DNA of 64,000 nucleotides. It comes from an uncultured Rhodothermaceae bacterium (GTDB lineage Bacteria > Bacteroidota > Rhodothermia > Rhodothermales > Salinibacteraceae). A model generated the notes under the pieces. The model was not told where the DNA came from and ran no database searches. It worked only from the letters and a program-made list of their open reading frames with translations. Every line of letters starts with the position of its first letter. Within the stretch, counting starts at the first letter, position 1. The position numbers and the translations under genes are program-made. The DNA is taken from the NCBI GenBank assembly GCA_913056335.1, contig CAJXLX010000001.1, positions 1 to 64,000 on the forward strand, given 5' to 3'. Shown one piece after another: positions 26,260 to 34,798 of this stretch.

Positions 26260-28866
26260 TCACCCCACAAACGCGCCATCATCCGTCGGCGTGAGGTGCC
26301 CCAGCGTGACCAGGGTGTCGAGCAGGTCGCGGACGGTGGCGCGGGGCGCGCGGTGGAAGTGCCGGGCCACTTGCTCGGGTGTGAGCGGATCGCCGGTCTG
26401 CTCCACAACCTGACGCACCAGTTGCGCCCGCTCGGCCAGCGTGCCGGGCCACGGCAGCGGCTCGACGGGCACGCCATCGCCGCCCACGTCGATCTCCAGA
26501 TTGAGGGCGCCTTGCGTGGTGGCGTCGGGGTCCTGGTAGGCGGGGCGCAGGTAGCGGATGTGCCCTTGCTCTTCTTCGGCACGCCGCTCGGCGTTCAGGT
26601 CCACCAGGCGCTGCAGGAGGGCGTCTTCCGGCAGGTCGGCGGGCCAGCCGTAGGCATCGGCGACGGCGGCGTCGAGGTCGTCGTGCAGGTCGCGGAGGAC
26701 GCCCACCAGCCCCTGTTCGTGGATCTGCCGCTCGTTGTCGCTCAGCGTTGCTCCGGCGCGCTCTTTGTCGAGCACGTTGTAGAGCCCGGTCATGGTGAGA
26801 CTGTCGTGCGCTGCCAGCCGCTCTTTGCGATGCCGATCCAACTGCTCGCCCAATTTGCGGATGCGCGCTTTCTGGGCCTCGCTCGCCGCCGGAAAGGGGA
26901 AGGGGTCGAAGCACTGGGTTTTGTTGTAAACTGGATCGTTGCCAACACCCATGCGCCCACCAGCCGCTAACGCCCAGATCACGTGGATTCGACTGGATAA
27001 AACACCGAGGTGGTATCCATCCTCCAGAGCAAACGCAATGAGCTTGTGGTCGGGTAGAATATCGGCGTCGAGAAATTGAAAAAAGCAATGTTTTGAAGTC
27101 TCCGGTGTTGCGATGTATCTGCTAAGACCTTCCATCGCATCACGTAGGTTTACGCGTGCTTCTCCAAAGATCCACCAATTCTCACGTGTCGACTTTCGTC
27201 GGTTTTGATCTCTCTCAGGTTTAACATGCTGCTTCACATGTTGATAAACTGCCGGGAATCTTTCTCTCACTTCGTCTGAGTCGAGCCCGAAAAGATCGAT
27301 TAGCATCAAGTCTCTCGACTGTTGCGTCAGATCCCGTCCGTGACGATAGGGTCGGATGTGTTTCTCCAAGCCTGGTATTTCCCCGAGTCCCAGTTCTCTT
27401 GCTCGGGCTGGCTTAACTTTGAATCCAGAACCGCTCAACATCATGCCAAAGGAAGCTATGTCGTCATTCGCTTCCAGCGGCTCCGCCCCCGTTACATCGG
27501 CCCCAATCGTCAAATCCGGCAAGATATTTCCGGTCTGGTCGTCCAGCTCCACATCCCAGTGAATGCCGGTGGATTGCTCTTCGCGCGTTACGGTTTGCAG
27601 CGTGCCCATGCCATCCATCACCGCCCCTACGGTCATCGCAATGCGCACATCCGAGCCATCGGCGGCAGCCACCCACGGATGATCGGGAATCGCAAACGTG
27701 AGACTGACAGGCGGGCTGGCTTTCATCTGTTTCTCCACCACCTTGCGGTTGAAGGTCTGCCGGATGCTGTTGGTGGTAATCAGCCCAAAGCACTCGGCGG
27801 CATCGTCCCAGCCGTCCAGTTTCCCGCGTACGGCTTTGGCGGCCTTGTACCACCAGAACATCACGAAGTCCGCGCTCTGTCGTACCTTGCGGTAGTACGC
27901 ATCGCGGAGCGCTTCAACATACCCATCACCAAGCACATCTCGCATGGCTTCTCCTTTACCGATAAATGGCGGGTTGCCCACGATGAAATCGGCTTCGGGC
28001 CATTCGGCGGGCTGCGGGTTGGTGTAGTCGTAGACCGGCTCCTGCGCGCTGGCATCGGGCACCATCTCGCCGGTGGTGGGGTCCTCTTTGTACGTGCGGC
28101 GATCCCAGCGCGTGATGGGCGTGCCGTCGTCGGCAGTGCGCGGCACCTTTTCATCGTAGGCAAGCACCGCATCCTGATGGCGGATGTTGTTGTAGCTTTT
28201 CAGGATGGGCGCGTCGAGGCGCTCGGCATCGCCGTAGGTGCGAAAGTGCCACTGCAGATAGCCAATCCAGAGCACCACATCGGCAATGGCCGCGGCGCGG
28301 GGGTTCACCTCCAGCCCCAGCAGCTGCTCAGGCGAGACGCGGTAGCCGCCCGTCATATCGAGCGACTGCTGTCCGGCATAGTCGTGCAGCACGTCGAGCA
28401 CCTCGGCTTCGAGGCGTTTCAGGTGCTCCAGCGTCACGTACAGGAAGTTGCCGGAACCGCAGGCAGGGTCGAGGATCCGCACGGAGCAGAGGCGGCGGTG
28501 AAACTGCACGATCTGCTCGCGGGCCTTGGCCTCGTTGCCGTTGGCCTCCATCGCCACGGCAGCGGCCTGGGCGGCTTCGAACTCGGACCGGAGCGGGGCA
28601 ATGACAGTGGGCACCACCAGGCGCTCCACGTAGGCGCGCGGCGTAAAGTGCGCGCCCAGCTTGTGGCGCTCGCGGGGATCGAGGGCGCGTTCGAGCAGGG
28701 TGCCAAAGATGGCGGGCTCGACTTCGGACCAGTCGGCGAGGGCGGCATCGATCAGGAGTTCGAGCTGGGCCTCGGAGACGGGCAGGGCCTCCGCATCCGC
28801 AAACAGCTGGCCGTTAAAGCGCCGGATGGTGGCCTGGAAGCTGGGTTCGAATCCGCCCTCGTCCAT
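26260..28866 (-). CDS. MmeI-like type IIL restriction-modification enzyme, methyltransferase and specificity part
   Basis: An 868-residue reading frame that begins after an in-frame TAG at 28921-28923 splitting it from its nuclease part; the homologous sequence in fact starts at 28920. Motif I ILDPACGSGNFLYVTLEHL near residue 158 and motif IV NPPFIGKG near 310 are those of gamma-class N6-adenine methyltransferases of the MmeI group. A target-recognition region follows (about 480-700), then a C-terminal helical part with a winged-helix-like ending (LTPEQVARHFHRAPRATVRDLLDTLVTLGH). If translated separately it could methylate DNA without cutting. Confidence 0.85.
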   Translation of the reverse strand: MDEGGFEPSFQATIRRFNGQLFADAEALPVSEAQLELLIDAALADWSEVEPAIFGTLLERALDPRERHKLGAHFTPRAYVERLVVPTVIAPLRSEFEAAQAAAVAMEANGNEAKAREQIVQFHRRLCSVRILDPACGSGNFLYVTLEHLKRLEAEVLDVLHDYAGQQSLDMTGGYRVSPEQLLGLEVNPRAAAIADVVLWIGYLQWHFRTYGDAERLDAPILKSYNNIRHQDAVLAYDEKVPRTADDGTPITRWDRRTYKEDPTTGEMVPDASAQEPVYDYTNPQPAEWPEADFIVGNPPFIGKGEAMRDVLGDGYVEALRDAYYRKVRQSADFVMFWWYKAAKAVRGKLDGWDDAAECFGLITTNSIRQTFNRKVVEKQMKASPPVSLTFAIPDHPWVAAADGSDVRIAMTVGAVMDGMGTLQTVTREEQSTGIHWDVELDDQTGNILPDLTIGADVTGAEPLEANDDIASFGMMLSGSGFKVKPARARELGLGEIPGLEKHIRPYRHGRDLTQQSRDLMLIDLFGLDSDEVRERFPAVYQHVKQHVKPERDQNRRKSTRENWWIFGEARVNLRDAMEGLSRYIATPETSKHCFFQFLDADILPDHKLIAFALEDGYHLGVLSSRIHVIWALAAGGRMGVGNDPVYNKTQCFDPFPFPAASEAQKARIRKLGEQLDRHRKERLAAHDSLTMTGLYNVLDKERAGATLSDNERQIHEQGLVGVLRDLHDDLDAAVADAYGWPADLPEDALLQRLVDLNAERRAEEEQGHIRYLRPAYQDPDATTQGALNLEIDVGGDGVPVEPLPWPGTLAERAQLVRQVVEQTGDPLTPEQVARHFHRAPRATVRDLLDTLVTLGHLTPTDDGAFVG

Positions 28867-28920
28867 GGTCGTCCACAGATGCTCCAGCGCCTGCGGGAAG
28901 GTGTCGAGGTGGCCGCGGTA

Positions 28921-29709
28921 CTAGTTCAGCATGTCGTAGAAGCGGCGCTCGGGCAACAGCCCCACGTCTTCGGCGAACATGGTAAAGAGGCAGCGCATCA
29001 GGAAGCCGGAGACGCGGTCGGCAGCGTAGCCATCGGCTTCGAGCGAGGCAGCGACCTGCGCCAGATTCTGCGCCAGGTTCACGGTGACTTCGGTGGCGCG
29101 GCGCGTGGGGTCGAGCGAGAGCGGCTCGGTAAATATGCGCCGCAGCCGCTCCTGAATGTCGGGGTCGGCCAGATCCTGCAGGTGGATGCGGTAGCGCTGC
29201 TGATCCGGAAACGGGACGTAGTTTTTGCCCTGCCGGGCGAAGTCGGAATAGACATCGATGCAGTGGCCCACATCAACAGTGATGAGAAACGGCGGCCAGC
29301 CGTCGCGGTCGGGCAGGGTTTTGGCGTAGCGAAACGCCTGATTTTTGGCGCGGATCATGGCGCGCTCCCAGGTGCGGGTGCCGCGGCGGGCGGTACCCAG
29401 CTTACGAATGGGCTCGCGCACGCCCAGCTGCTCAGCTTCGGTGGGCGTGGGGGCATCGCTGCCCTGCTTGGCTTCGAGGACAAAGCAGCCACGCTTGTAC
29501 AGGTCAATGAATCCGTGCGAGCGGCTGGCATCGTGGGCGTACTGAACGCGGCGCTCAAAGACGTAGTCGTTGGTGCGTGTGTTGTCAGAGGCAGGGTCGG
29601 GGCGCGGGACCTCCAGCACATCGCACAGCTCGCTCAGGAACAGCTGGTAGTTGACGCGCTCGGAGCCGCCGGAGGCCGACCAGCGCTCGATGAAGTGGGA
29701 GATGGTCAT
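28921..29709 (-). CDS. MmeI-like type IIL restriction-modification enzyme, N-terminal nuclease part, ended by TAG
   Basis: A 262-residue fragment with an intact PD-(D/E)XK nuclease motif: Asp69 in GFIDLYKRG and Glu79-x-Lys81 in FVLEAKQ. It ends RRFYDMLN then TAG. The frame continues without shift after the stop (YRGHLDTFPQALEHLW) into the methylase part, giving 1,149 residues in total, the expected size of a type IIL enzyme in which one polypeptide cuts and methylates. The start at 29709 gives MTISHFIERW, as in the family. As drawn, the nuclease is severed from its DNA-recognition part and should be inactive. Confidence 0.85.
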   Translation of the reverse strand: MTISHFIERWSASGGSERVNYQLFLSELCDVLEVPRPDPASDNTRTNDYVFERRVQYAHDASRSHGFIDLYKRGCFVLEAKQGSDAPTPTEAEQLGVREPIRKLGTARRGTRTWERAMIRAKNQAFRYAKTLPDRDGWPPFLITVDVGHCIDVYSDFARQGKNYVPFPDQQRYRIHLQDLADPDIQERLRRIFTEPLSLDPTRRATEVTVNLAQNLAQVAASLEADGYAADRVSGFLMRCLFTMFAEDVGLLPERRFYDMLN

Positions 29710-29810
29710 GGGTGACGGTGACAGGCGAAGCAGAACAGACGGTTATCGTATTCGCGATGTCGGCGCGGGGTTCGGGAGGAGGGATTGGGGGATGGATAGG
29801 GACTAAGTGG

Positions 29811-29867
29811 CGTGGCAATCTCCCTGCTGCATGAGATTGCTTCGTTGCGGTGCTCCTTGCAATGACA
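29811..29867. repeat. Dispersed intergenic repeat with GGCAATCTC...GAGATTGC arms
   Basis: Contains an inverted repeat, GCAATCTC at 29815-29822 and GAGATTGC further on, within sequence of a style widely dispersed in bacterial genomes of this group. It is part of the gene-free stretch 29710-30239. Confidence 0.45.
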
Positions 29868-29973
29868 TCAAAATGAGTTGTGACACGCGACCGCGATCCA
29901 TGTCCCAACGGAGGGATGCGTTAACGGAGTGAGTTCGCTCTCAAGGGACGAATGGATTACTTCTTCCGGTAGT

Positions 29974-30053
29974 AGGTAGACGTTAAGTGATAGCTCTCCT
30001 GATAAAAAACCTTTCCTGGGGCGAACGGTCCTCCGCTCGCCTCCGCCGGAGAC
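29974..30053. repeat. Dispersed repeat, about 80 bp, copy A
   Basis: Shares an ordered series of identical words with 53686-53773: TAGACG, CTCCT, CCTTTCCTGG, GCGAACGGTC and GCCGGAGAC. Both copies are intergenic. The matched words include an internal inverted repeat built around GCGAACGG and CGTTCGC in copy B. Confidence 0.65.
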
Positions 30054-30132
30054 GTCCGCGCCAGGGCGCTTCCCGGCTCCGGATCGCCGGCAACAGGGGC
30101 GCCTTGTCCGAAATAGCAATTAGGGCCAGAAT

Positions 30133-30166
30133 AGATCTGACAGGTCTTTGGAGACCTGTCAGATCT
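30133..30166. repeat. Perfect 15-bp inverted repeat with 4-base loop
   Basis: AGATCTGACAGGTCT, loop TTGG, then AGACCTGTCAGATCT. It is followed by TTTACC rather than a long T-tract, so it looks like a dispersed palindromic repeat more than a classic terminator. It lies in the gene-free stretch between the restriction gene and arsC. Confidence 0.7.
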
Positions 30167-30239
30167 TTACCATCAATCCCGGATCTTCGCTTCGTTCGAG
30201 ATGACTTGAACACCCTGAGCCAACTCGGGGGCACTTCAT

Positions 30240-30674
30240 TCAAGACGCCTCTGATGGCGTCGCGTTCGGCGCAAAGGTCGCGGCAATCCAGTCCCCGATC
30301 TCGTCGCGCACGCGGCGGAAGACCGCCAGCTGCTCGGCTTCAGAGCCGGTAGCCGCCGAAGGGTCGTCGAACGACTGATGCATGTTCTGCTTGGTGGCGG
30401 GCAGGTACGGGCAATTCTCGCGCGCCGCGTTGCACACCGTCACCACATAGTCGAACGTGCGCCCCTCCGCCACCGTGTCGATGGTCTTCGAGGTGTGGCC
30501 CGAAATATCGATGCCGAGGTCGCGCATCGCCTGAACCGCGAGCGGACGCACATGTGTTTGTTCGGTCCCGGCGCTGTACACGTCGTACGTGTCGCCATAG
30601 CGATGGCGCAGCAGGCCCTCAGCCATCTGGGAGCGCGCGGAGTTGTGGGTGCAGATGAACAGCACAGACGGCAT
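30240..30674 (-). CDS. arsC: Arsenate reductase ArsC, low-molecular-weight phosphatase type
   Basis: A 144-residue member of the LMW tyrosine-phosphatase fold that reduces As(V) to As(III) using thiols. The P-loop FICTHNSARSQMAEGLL holds the nucleophilic Cys near residue 7, and the second Cys region VVTVCNAARENCPYLP near 78-92 provides the redox pair, as in thioredoxin-linked ArsC. The C-terminus has the expected DEIGDWIAATF helix. An ATG two codons upstream is possible. It follows arsR by 17-23 bases in the same direction, so the two form an operon. Confidence 0.92.
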   Translation of the reverse strand: MPSVLFICTHNSARSQMAEGLLRHRYGDTYDVYSAGTEQTHVRPLAVQAMRDLGIDISGHTSKTIDTVAEGRTFDYVVTVCNAARENCPYLPATKQNMHQSFDDPSAATGSEAEQLAVFRRVRDEIGDWIAATFAPNATPSEAS

Positions 30675-30697
30675 AGCCATAGCAGATCTGGGTCAGG

Positions 30698-31030
30698 TTA
30701 GCAGGTCGTAGCAGCCGACTCGTCGATCATATCGCCCAGAAATCCATCAAAGCGCTCACGCAGCAGTTGCAGCGCCGCCGGATCCAGGCAGTAGCACACG
30801 CTGGGGCCGTCGATCGTGCCCTGAATGAGCCCGGCTTTCTTGAGCACCTTCAAGTGCTGCGACACCGTGGACTGCGCCAGCGGCACATCGTCCACAATCT
30901 CGCCGCAGATGCAGCTCTCCTTCTGGGCAATCACCTGCAGAATCTGCAAGCGCGCCGGGTGCGAGAGCGCCTTGGCCTGCGTGGCCAGCTCGTTCAGATC
31001 GGTGGCGAAGTGGTCTGCTTTCGTGCGCAT
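30698..31030 (-). CDS. arsR: ArsR family arsenic-responsive repressor
   Basis: A 110-residue winged-helix repressor. Visible are the [12 protein letters not shown] helix, the metalloid site candidate ESCICGEI near residue 38 with two Cys, the recognition helix [18 protein letters not shown] and the wing [15 protein letters not shown] with two further Cys. When As(III) binds, such repressors leave the operator and release arsC and other genes. It is upstream of arsC and has a candidate operator immediately before its start. Confidence 0.92.
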   Translation of the reverse strand: MRTKADHFATDLNELATQAKALSHPARLQILQVIAQKESCICGEIVDDVPLAQSTVSQHLKVLKKAGLIQGTIDGPSVCYCLDPAALQLLRERFDGFLGDMIDESAATTC

Positions 31031-31053
31031 GTAGGACGTAGGCGTGTTGACAT

Positions 31054-31071
31054 AATCGTTATAAAGCGATA
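31054..31071. promoter_or_regulatory. Candidate ArsR operator upstream of arsR-arsC
   Basis: AATCGTTATAAAGCGATA fits ATCG-N8-CGAT, the same halves and spacing as the site before arsM at 24322-24339. Its centre is about 32 bases from the arsR start, the same distance as at arsM. Confidence 0.55.
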
Positions 31072-31243
31072 GAGGGATACGCGGGGCAGGTTCCTGGTTA
31101 GGGCGTTGCGACAGCTATTACGGGCCATGGCCTGCCCCTGCATCCGGCCGTACCCGTACAGGCACAACGCGTTGGGCGATGCATTGAAGCATTTGTGCCG
31201 GGCTGGCTGCCCGTCGTGTTTTTCTCACTTGCTGCGCCTGTCA

Positions 31244-31960
31244 ATGTCGAATCCTGCCTCCGCACCCTCAGCCTCTGCGCTCCGCCCGCTCATTGGCGTG
31301 GTGGTCGACGACCTCACGCTCTACCACCGTGCGCTCACGCACCGGTCGTGCCTACGCGATCCGCATATCGATGTCGAGCACTCGAACGAGCGGCTGGAGT
31401 ACATCGGCGATGCGTTTCTGGATCTGCTGGTCGCTGTCGAGCTCTATGAGTACTTCCCCGAGGAGAACGAGGGATTTCTCTCGCGCATGCGAGCACGGCT
31501 GGTGAGCGAGACGCCCCTGGCCAACGCCGCGCGCCGCTGCGACCTGGGCCGGTACCTGCGCCTCAGTCCCAACGCAGAAAACAACGGCGGACGCAAGAAG
31601 CCCAGCATTCTCTCGGATGCCTTCGAAGCCTTTACCGCCGCGCTCTACCTGGATCAGGGCCACGATGCCGCCGCGCAGTTCGCCCGCCGGTACCTGCTCG
31701 ATCCCACGGATTTCAGTACGCTTGTGCACCGCAACCGCAACTACAAGAGCTTGCTGCAAGAGCGCTTGCAGGCTATGGCGCGCTCGTTGCCTACGTACAC
31801 GATGGTCGATCGCAGCGGCCCCGACCACGATGCCACGTTTGTGGTAGAGGTCGCGGTAGACGGCACCGCGCTGGGCCAGGGCCGAGCTGGATCCAAGCAA
31901 AAAGCCGAGCAGGAGGCCGCGCACGAAGCCATCAAACGCATGGATGGCGCGCTGTCGTAG
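31244..31960 (+). CDS. rnc: Ribonuclease III
   Basis: A 238-residue double-strand RNA endonuclease that processes rRNA precursors and structured transcripts. The catalytic signature NERLEYIGDAFLDLLVAVEL is near residue 45, and a second acidic site lies in the KPSILSDAFEAFTAALYLDQG segment near 120. A C-terminal double-strand RNA-binding domain runs from about 165 (NYKSLLQERLQA) to 235 (GSKQKAEQEAAHEAIKRM). The start MSNPASAPSASALRPL was chosen because the upstream sequence is Cys-rich and not family-like. Normal length. It is divergent from arsR. Confidence 0.94.
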   Translation: MSNPASAPSASALRPLIGVVVDDLTLYHRALTHRSCLRDPHIDVEHSNERLEYIGDAFLDLLVAVELYEYFPEENEGFLSRMRARLVSETPLANAARRCDLGRYLRLSPNAENNGGRKKPSILSDAFEAFTAALYLDQGHDAAAQFARRYLLDPTDFSTLVHRNRNYKSLLQERLQAMARSLPTYTMVDRSGPDHDATFVVEVAVDGTALGQGRAGSKQKAEQEAAHEAIKRMDGALS

Positions 31961-32014
31961 CCCCCCCGAAAAACCACCCTGGGCCAACGGTCCCCTGATC
32001 GCCCACAGAGGGCG

Positions 32015-34624
32015 TCACGGCGCCTGTGGACCCACGAGCACGGCGTTTAGGAACAGGCGGTTGCCGCTGCGAACGTAGCCGCGGTAGTTCAGGTCTTCGG
32101 CAAACGCAATGACGCGTCCGCTGCCCACGCGCTCTTCGTAGGCAAACACCGCTCCGGGCACGCGTGCCTCCGACTCGCTCCACATGTGACCGCTGTACGT
32201 GAAGTCGCCTCCGGTGGCATAGCGAATACCGGCTCGCTGGCTCGGATTCGGCGGGCCGTCGGGCGGCAGGTACAGACGATTCGAATCCACCAGTCCGTGA
32301 AAACCGTCGGGCACGCCAGCGGTCAGCCAGTGATTGCGGTTGATGTTGGTAGCCACCATGGCGCCCGGCACGCTTACGCGCAGGCTGTCGGCGTGCTCTT
32401 CGTCGTCGTACCATGAGCGCAGAGCGATCAGCTCCAGGTCGCGGGCCACGTCGGTGCCCGAGCCAATCGTGACGAGCGTGCCGCCGTCGCGCACCCACTG
32501 GACGAGGCGCTCCAGTCCGGCCTCGCCCGCTTCGCGCTGCACCGCCTCGGTGCCGTAGGTTTCGGGCATCACAATGGTGTCGTATTCATCCAGGTCGGCC
32601 CCGCCCAGCGAGCGGGTGCGCAGGACCGAGGCGTCTACGTCGTACTGACGGTCGAGCGTAAACCAGGCCCATCCAAACGAATATGCCTGGATGCCTTCTT
32701 CCGCGAGTAGCGCCACCGAGGGCGTGTCGAGGTAGATGACTTGCCCCGATCCGAGCGAGGGACGGGTGCCCTCGGCCAGTCCGGTGCCCACTGCATCCAC
32801 CTGCAAACCGTACTGCGCAGCCACCTCGCGCATGTCGCTGTGCACGCTTGCGCCCGACTGCCCGGCGTACACAATGCCGGTGCCTGCGGTGTAATCCTGA
32901 CCGTTCAGACGCGTGCCTTCTTGCAGCATGGCCACACGGTGGCCGCGCTCGTTCAGGTGGATGAGCGCCGGCAGCCCTGCGGTCTGCGTGCCATCGATGA
33001 GGTAGGCGTAGCTGGCCTCGCCGCCGTTGATAGCGGATTCAGGGGCTGCAGATGCCGTGACGCGCTCGGCGCTGAGTCCGCTGTCGTCGGGGGTGCTGTA
33101 GCCCTCGATGCCAAAGAGCATCGGCAGCGACCACGCGGTGATGTCGTAGAAGCGCGGGTTTTCGCCCCGGTCGACGCGGGCGCGGGCGTCCTCCAGAAAG
33201 TCCTGGGGCACCGGCACGTTGGGCTCCAGCAGCGCACGGATGAGCCGGTTGCGCGGCTGCGCGGCATCAATCACGTAGGTGCCTTCCTCGAACGAGCGCG
33301 CCCCGACCGACGTGCCGGTACGATCTTGCACATTGCTCAGTTGGGCAGATGCAGTAAGCCGGTCCACTTCGACGCCATTGCGGCGCAAGAGGTCAACGGC
33401 CTCGGCCAGCAAATGCGGGTCGCCCGACGTATCCGTTAGCAGGTAGCGCTGGGCGCCTTCCTCGCCGTTGGCAATCGCCTCGCGGTGGGCTTGCACGTAC
33501 TCGGTAAGGAGCGTTTCGCGTTCGTTAGCAGTGTGCTCAAGGGCTGCAACAAACCCCGTGTATGGATTCTGAATCGCATCCTCCAGCGTACGTACCGTAC
33601 CATCGGGCCGCGTGAGGGCCAGGCCACGGCTGCTGCCCTGCTCGTAGAGCATGCCCACGGCGCCCTGGTAGCTCATGTACGAGGTCGTGTAGCCCGGGTA
33701 GAAGTAGTTGTAGCGCTCGCGCGTCATGTAGTCGGTGCCCAGCGTGTCGAGCGAGGCCGCGTGCGCCTCGTTGTACGACTCGAACCAGCGCGAGGCGAAC
33801 TCCGGAAAGAACGGGCCAACGGGTCCGGTAGGCGGATCCACGTAGAACTCCACATCCGAGCCCATCTCGTGGCTGTCGATGCCCGCTTGCGGGCGCCACG
33901 CCTGCAGCACCGGCACGCGGGCTTGCGTTTCCTTGTGCGTGTGCGCAAACCAGTCGCGGTTGATGTCGAAGTAGTAGTGGCTGGTGCGGTACTTCAGGGC
34001 CTCCCAGGCGGTAAAGTCGTTCGCCCAGTCCTGATTATCAGGATTCGCCTGTGCGCCCATGGTCTCATGGGTGCGATGCGCAAACGCGTCGCGTCCATCC
34101 GGATTCAGCATCGGGTCGATAATGACGACCGTGTTCTCCAGAATGGTCTGCGTGACCGCGTCGTCTTGCGTGGCGAGGCGCTCCAGCATCTTGAGCCCCG
34201 CTTCGGATCCCGACAGCTCAACCCCGTGAATCGACCCGCCGAACCAGAACACCGCAGGCTGATCTGCGATGATGGACTCAGCCTCCGCATCCGACAAGCC
34301 GCGCGGATCACCGAGTGCCTGTGCGTTGGACTGAATCTCGTCGAGGCGGGCGTGGTTTTCGGGTGCGGTGACGATCGCATGCATGAGCGGGCGCCCCTCC
34401 CACGAGGTGCCGCTCTGCTCCACGACTACGCGGTCGGAAGCCGCGGCCACGGCTTCCAGGTAGTCTTGCATCTGGTAGGCCTGCGTTACGCGCTCGCCAA
34501 ACGCATGGCCGGCGACCGATTCAAACGAAGGCACCTGCGCCTGCACGGGAGCAGGTCCGGCCCAAAGTACGGCAAGGACAAGCGACGCCGCGAAGTATGT
34601 AACGAAACGAGTGGCAACACGCAT
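32015..34624 (-). CDS. Secreted M14 family zinc carboxypeptidase
   Basis: An 869-residue protein with a signal peptide (TRFVTYFAASLVLAVLWAGPAPVQAQ). The M14 catalytic domain occupies about residues 40-330: metal ligands in SIHGVELSGSEAG near 133 (HxxE), NPDGRDAF near 177, SHYYFDINRDWFA near 213 and a further His in IDSHEMGSD near 246. A long C-terminal part with class I glutamine-amidotransferase-like strands follows (DTIVMPETYGT, GGTLVTIGSGTDVARDL). This layout matches large periplasmic or secreted M14 peptidases common in Bacteroidota. The N-terminal region before residue 1 as given is spacer. Confidence 0.87.
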   Translation of the reverse strand: MRVATRFVTYFAASLVLAVLWAGPAPVQAQVPSFESVAGHAFGERVTQAYQMQDYLEAVAAASDRVVVEQSGTSWEGRPLMHAIVTAPENHARLDEIQSNAQALGDPRGLSDAEAESIIADQPAVFWFGGSIHGVELSGSEAGLKMLERLATQDDAVTQTILENTVVIIDPMLNPDGRDAFAHRTHETMGAQANPDNQDWANDFTAWEALKYRTSHYYFDINRDWFAHTHKETQARVPVLQAWRPQAGIDSHEMGSDVEFYVDPPTGPVGPFFPEFASRWFESYNEAHAASLDTLGTDYMTRERYNYFYPGYTTSYMSYQGAVGMLYEQGSSRGLALTRPDGTVRTLEDAIQNPYTGFVAALEHTANERETLLTEYVQAHREAIANGEEGAQRYLLTDTSGDPHLLAEAVDLLRRNGVEVDRLTASAQLSNVQDRTGTSVGARSFEEGTYVIDAAQPRNRLIRALLEPNVPVPQDFLEDARARVDRGENPRFYDITAWSLPMLFGIEGYSTPDDSGLSAERVTASAAPESAINGGEASYAYLIDGTQTAGLPALIHLNERGHRVAMLQEGTRLNGQDYTAGTGIVYAGQSGASVHSDMREVAAQYGLQVDAVGTGLAEGTRPSLGSGQVIYLDTPSVALLAEEGIQAYSFGWAWFTLDRQYDVDASVLRTRSLGGADLDEYDTIVMPETYGTEAVQREAGEAGLERLVQWVRDGGTLVTIGSGTDVARDLELIALRSWYDDEEHADSLRVSVPGAMVATNINRNHWLTAGVPDGFHGLVDSNRLYLPPDGPPNPSQRAGIRYATGGDFTYSGHMWSESEARVPGAVFAYEERVGSGRVIAFAEDLNYRGYVRSGNRLFLNAVLVGPQAP

Positions 34625-34798
34625 AAGCAGAGCACGAGCATCCAGAAAGACAAGGGGCGGACTGCATAGCATAGCGAATCCACCCGACGGGCGCAAAACT
34701 GATGCTGTGGACAATGTAACGGATTCGATTGGCATGGCGCTGCCCATCTTTTATATTGGGGATGCGCTGCGTTCTCTTGCATCCCCTTGCTGTTTGCC

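Noticed and set aside
27322-29715. A 797-codon rightward open frame opposite the restriction-modification gene
   Set aside because: It is the antisense shadow of a well-supported gene, driven by high GC, with no recognisable domain and no ribosome-binding site.
30133-30166. Terminator for the restriction gene or arsC
   Set aside because: Neither gene ends in that place and there is no T-tract; better explained as a dispersed palindromic repeat.
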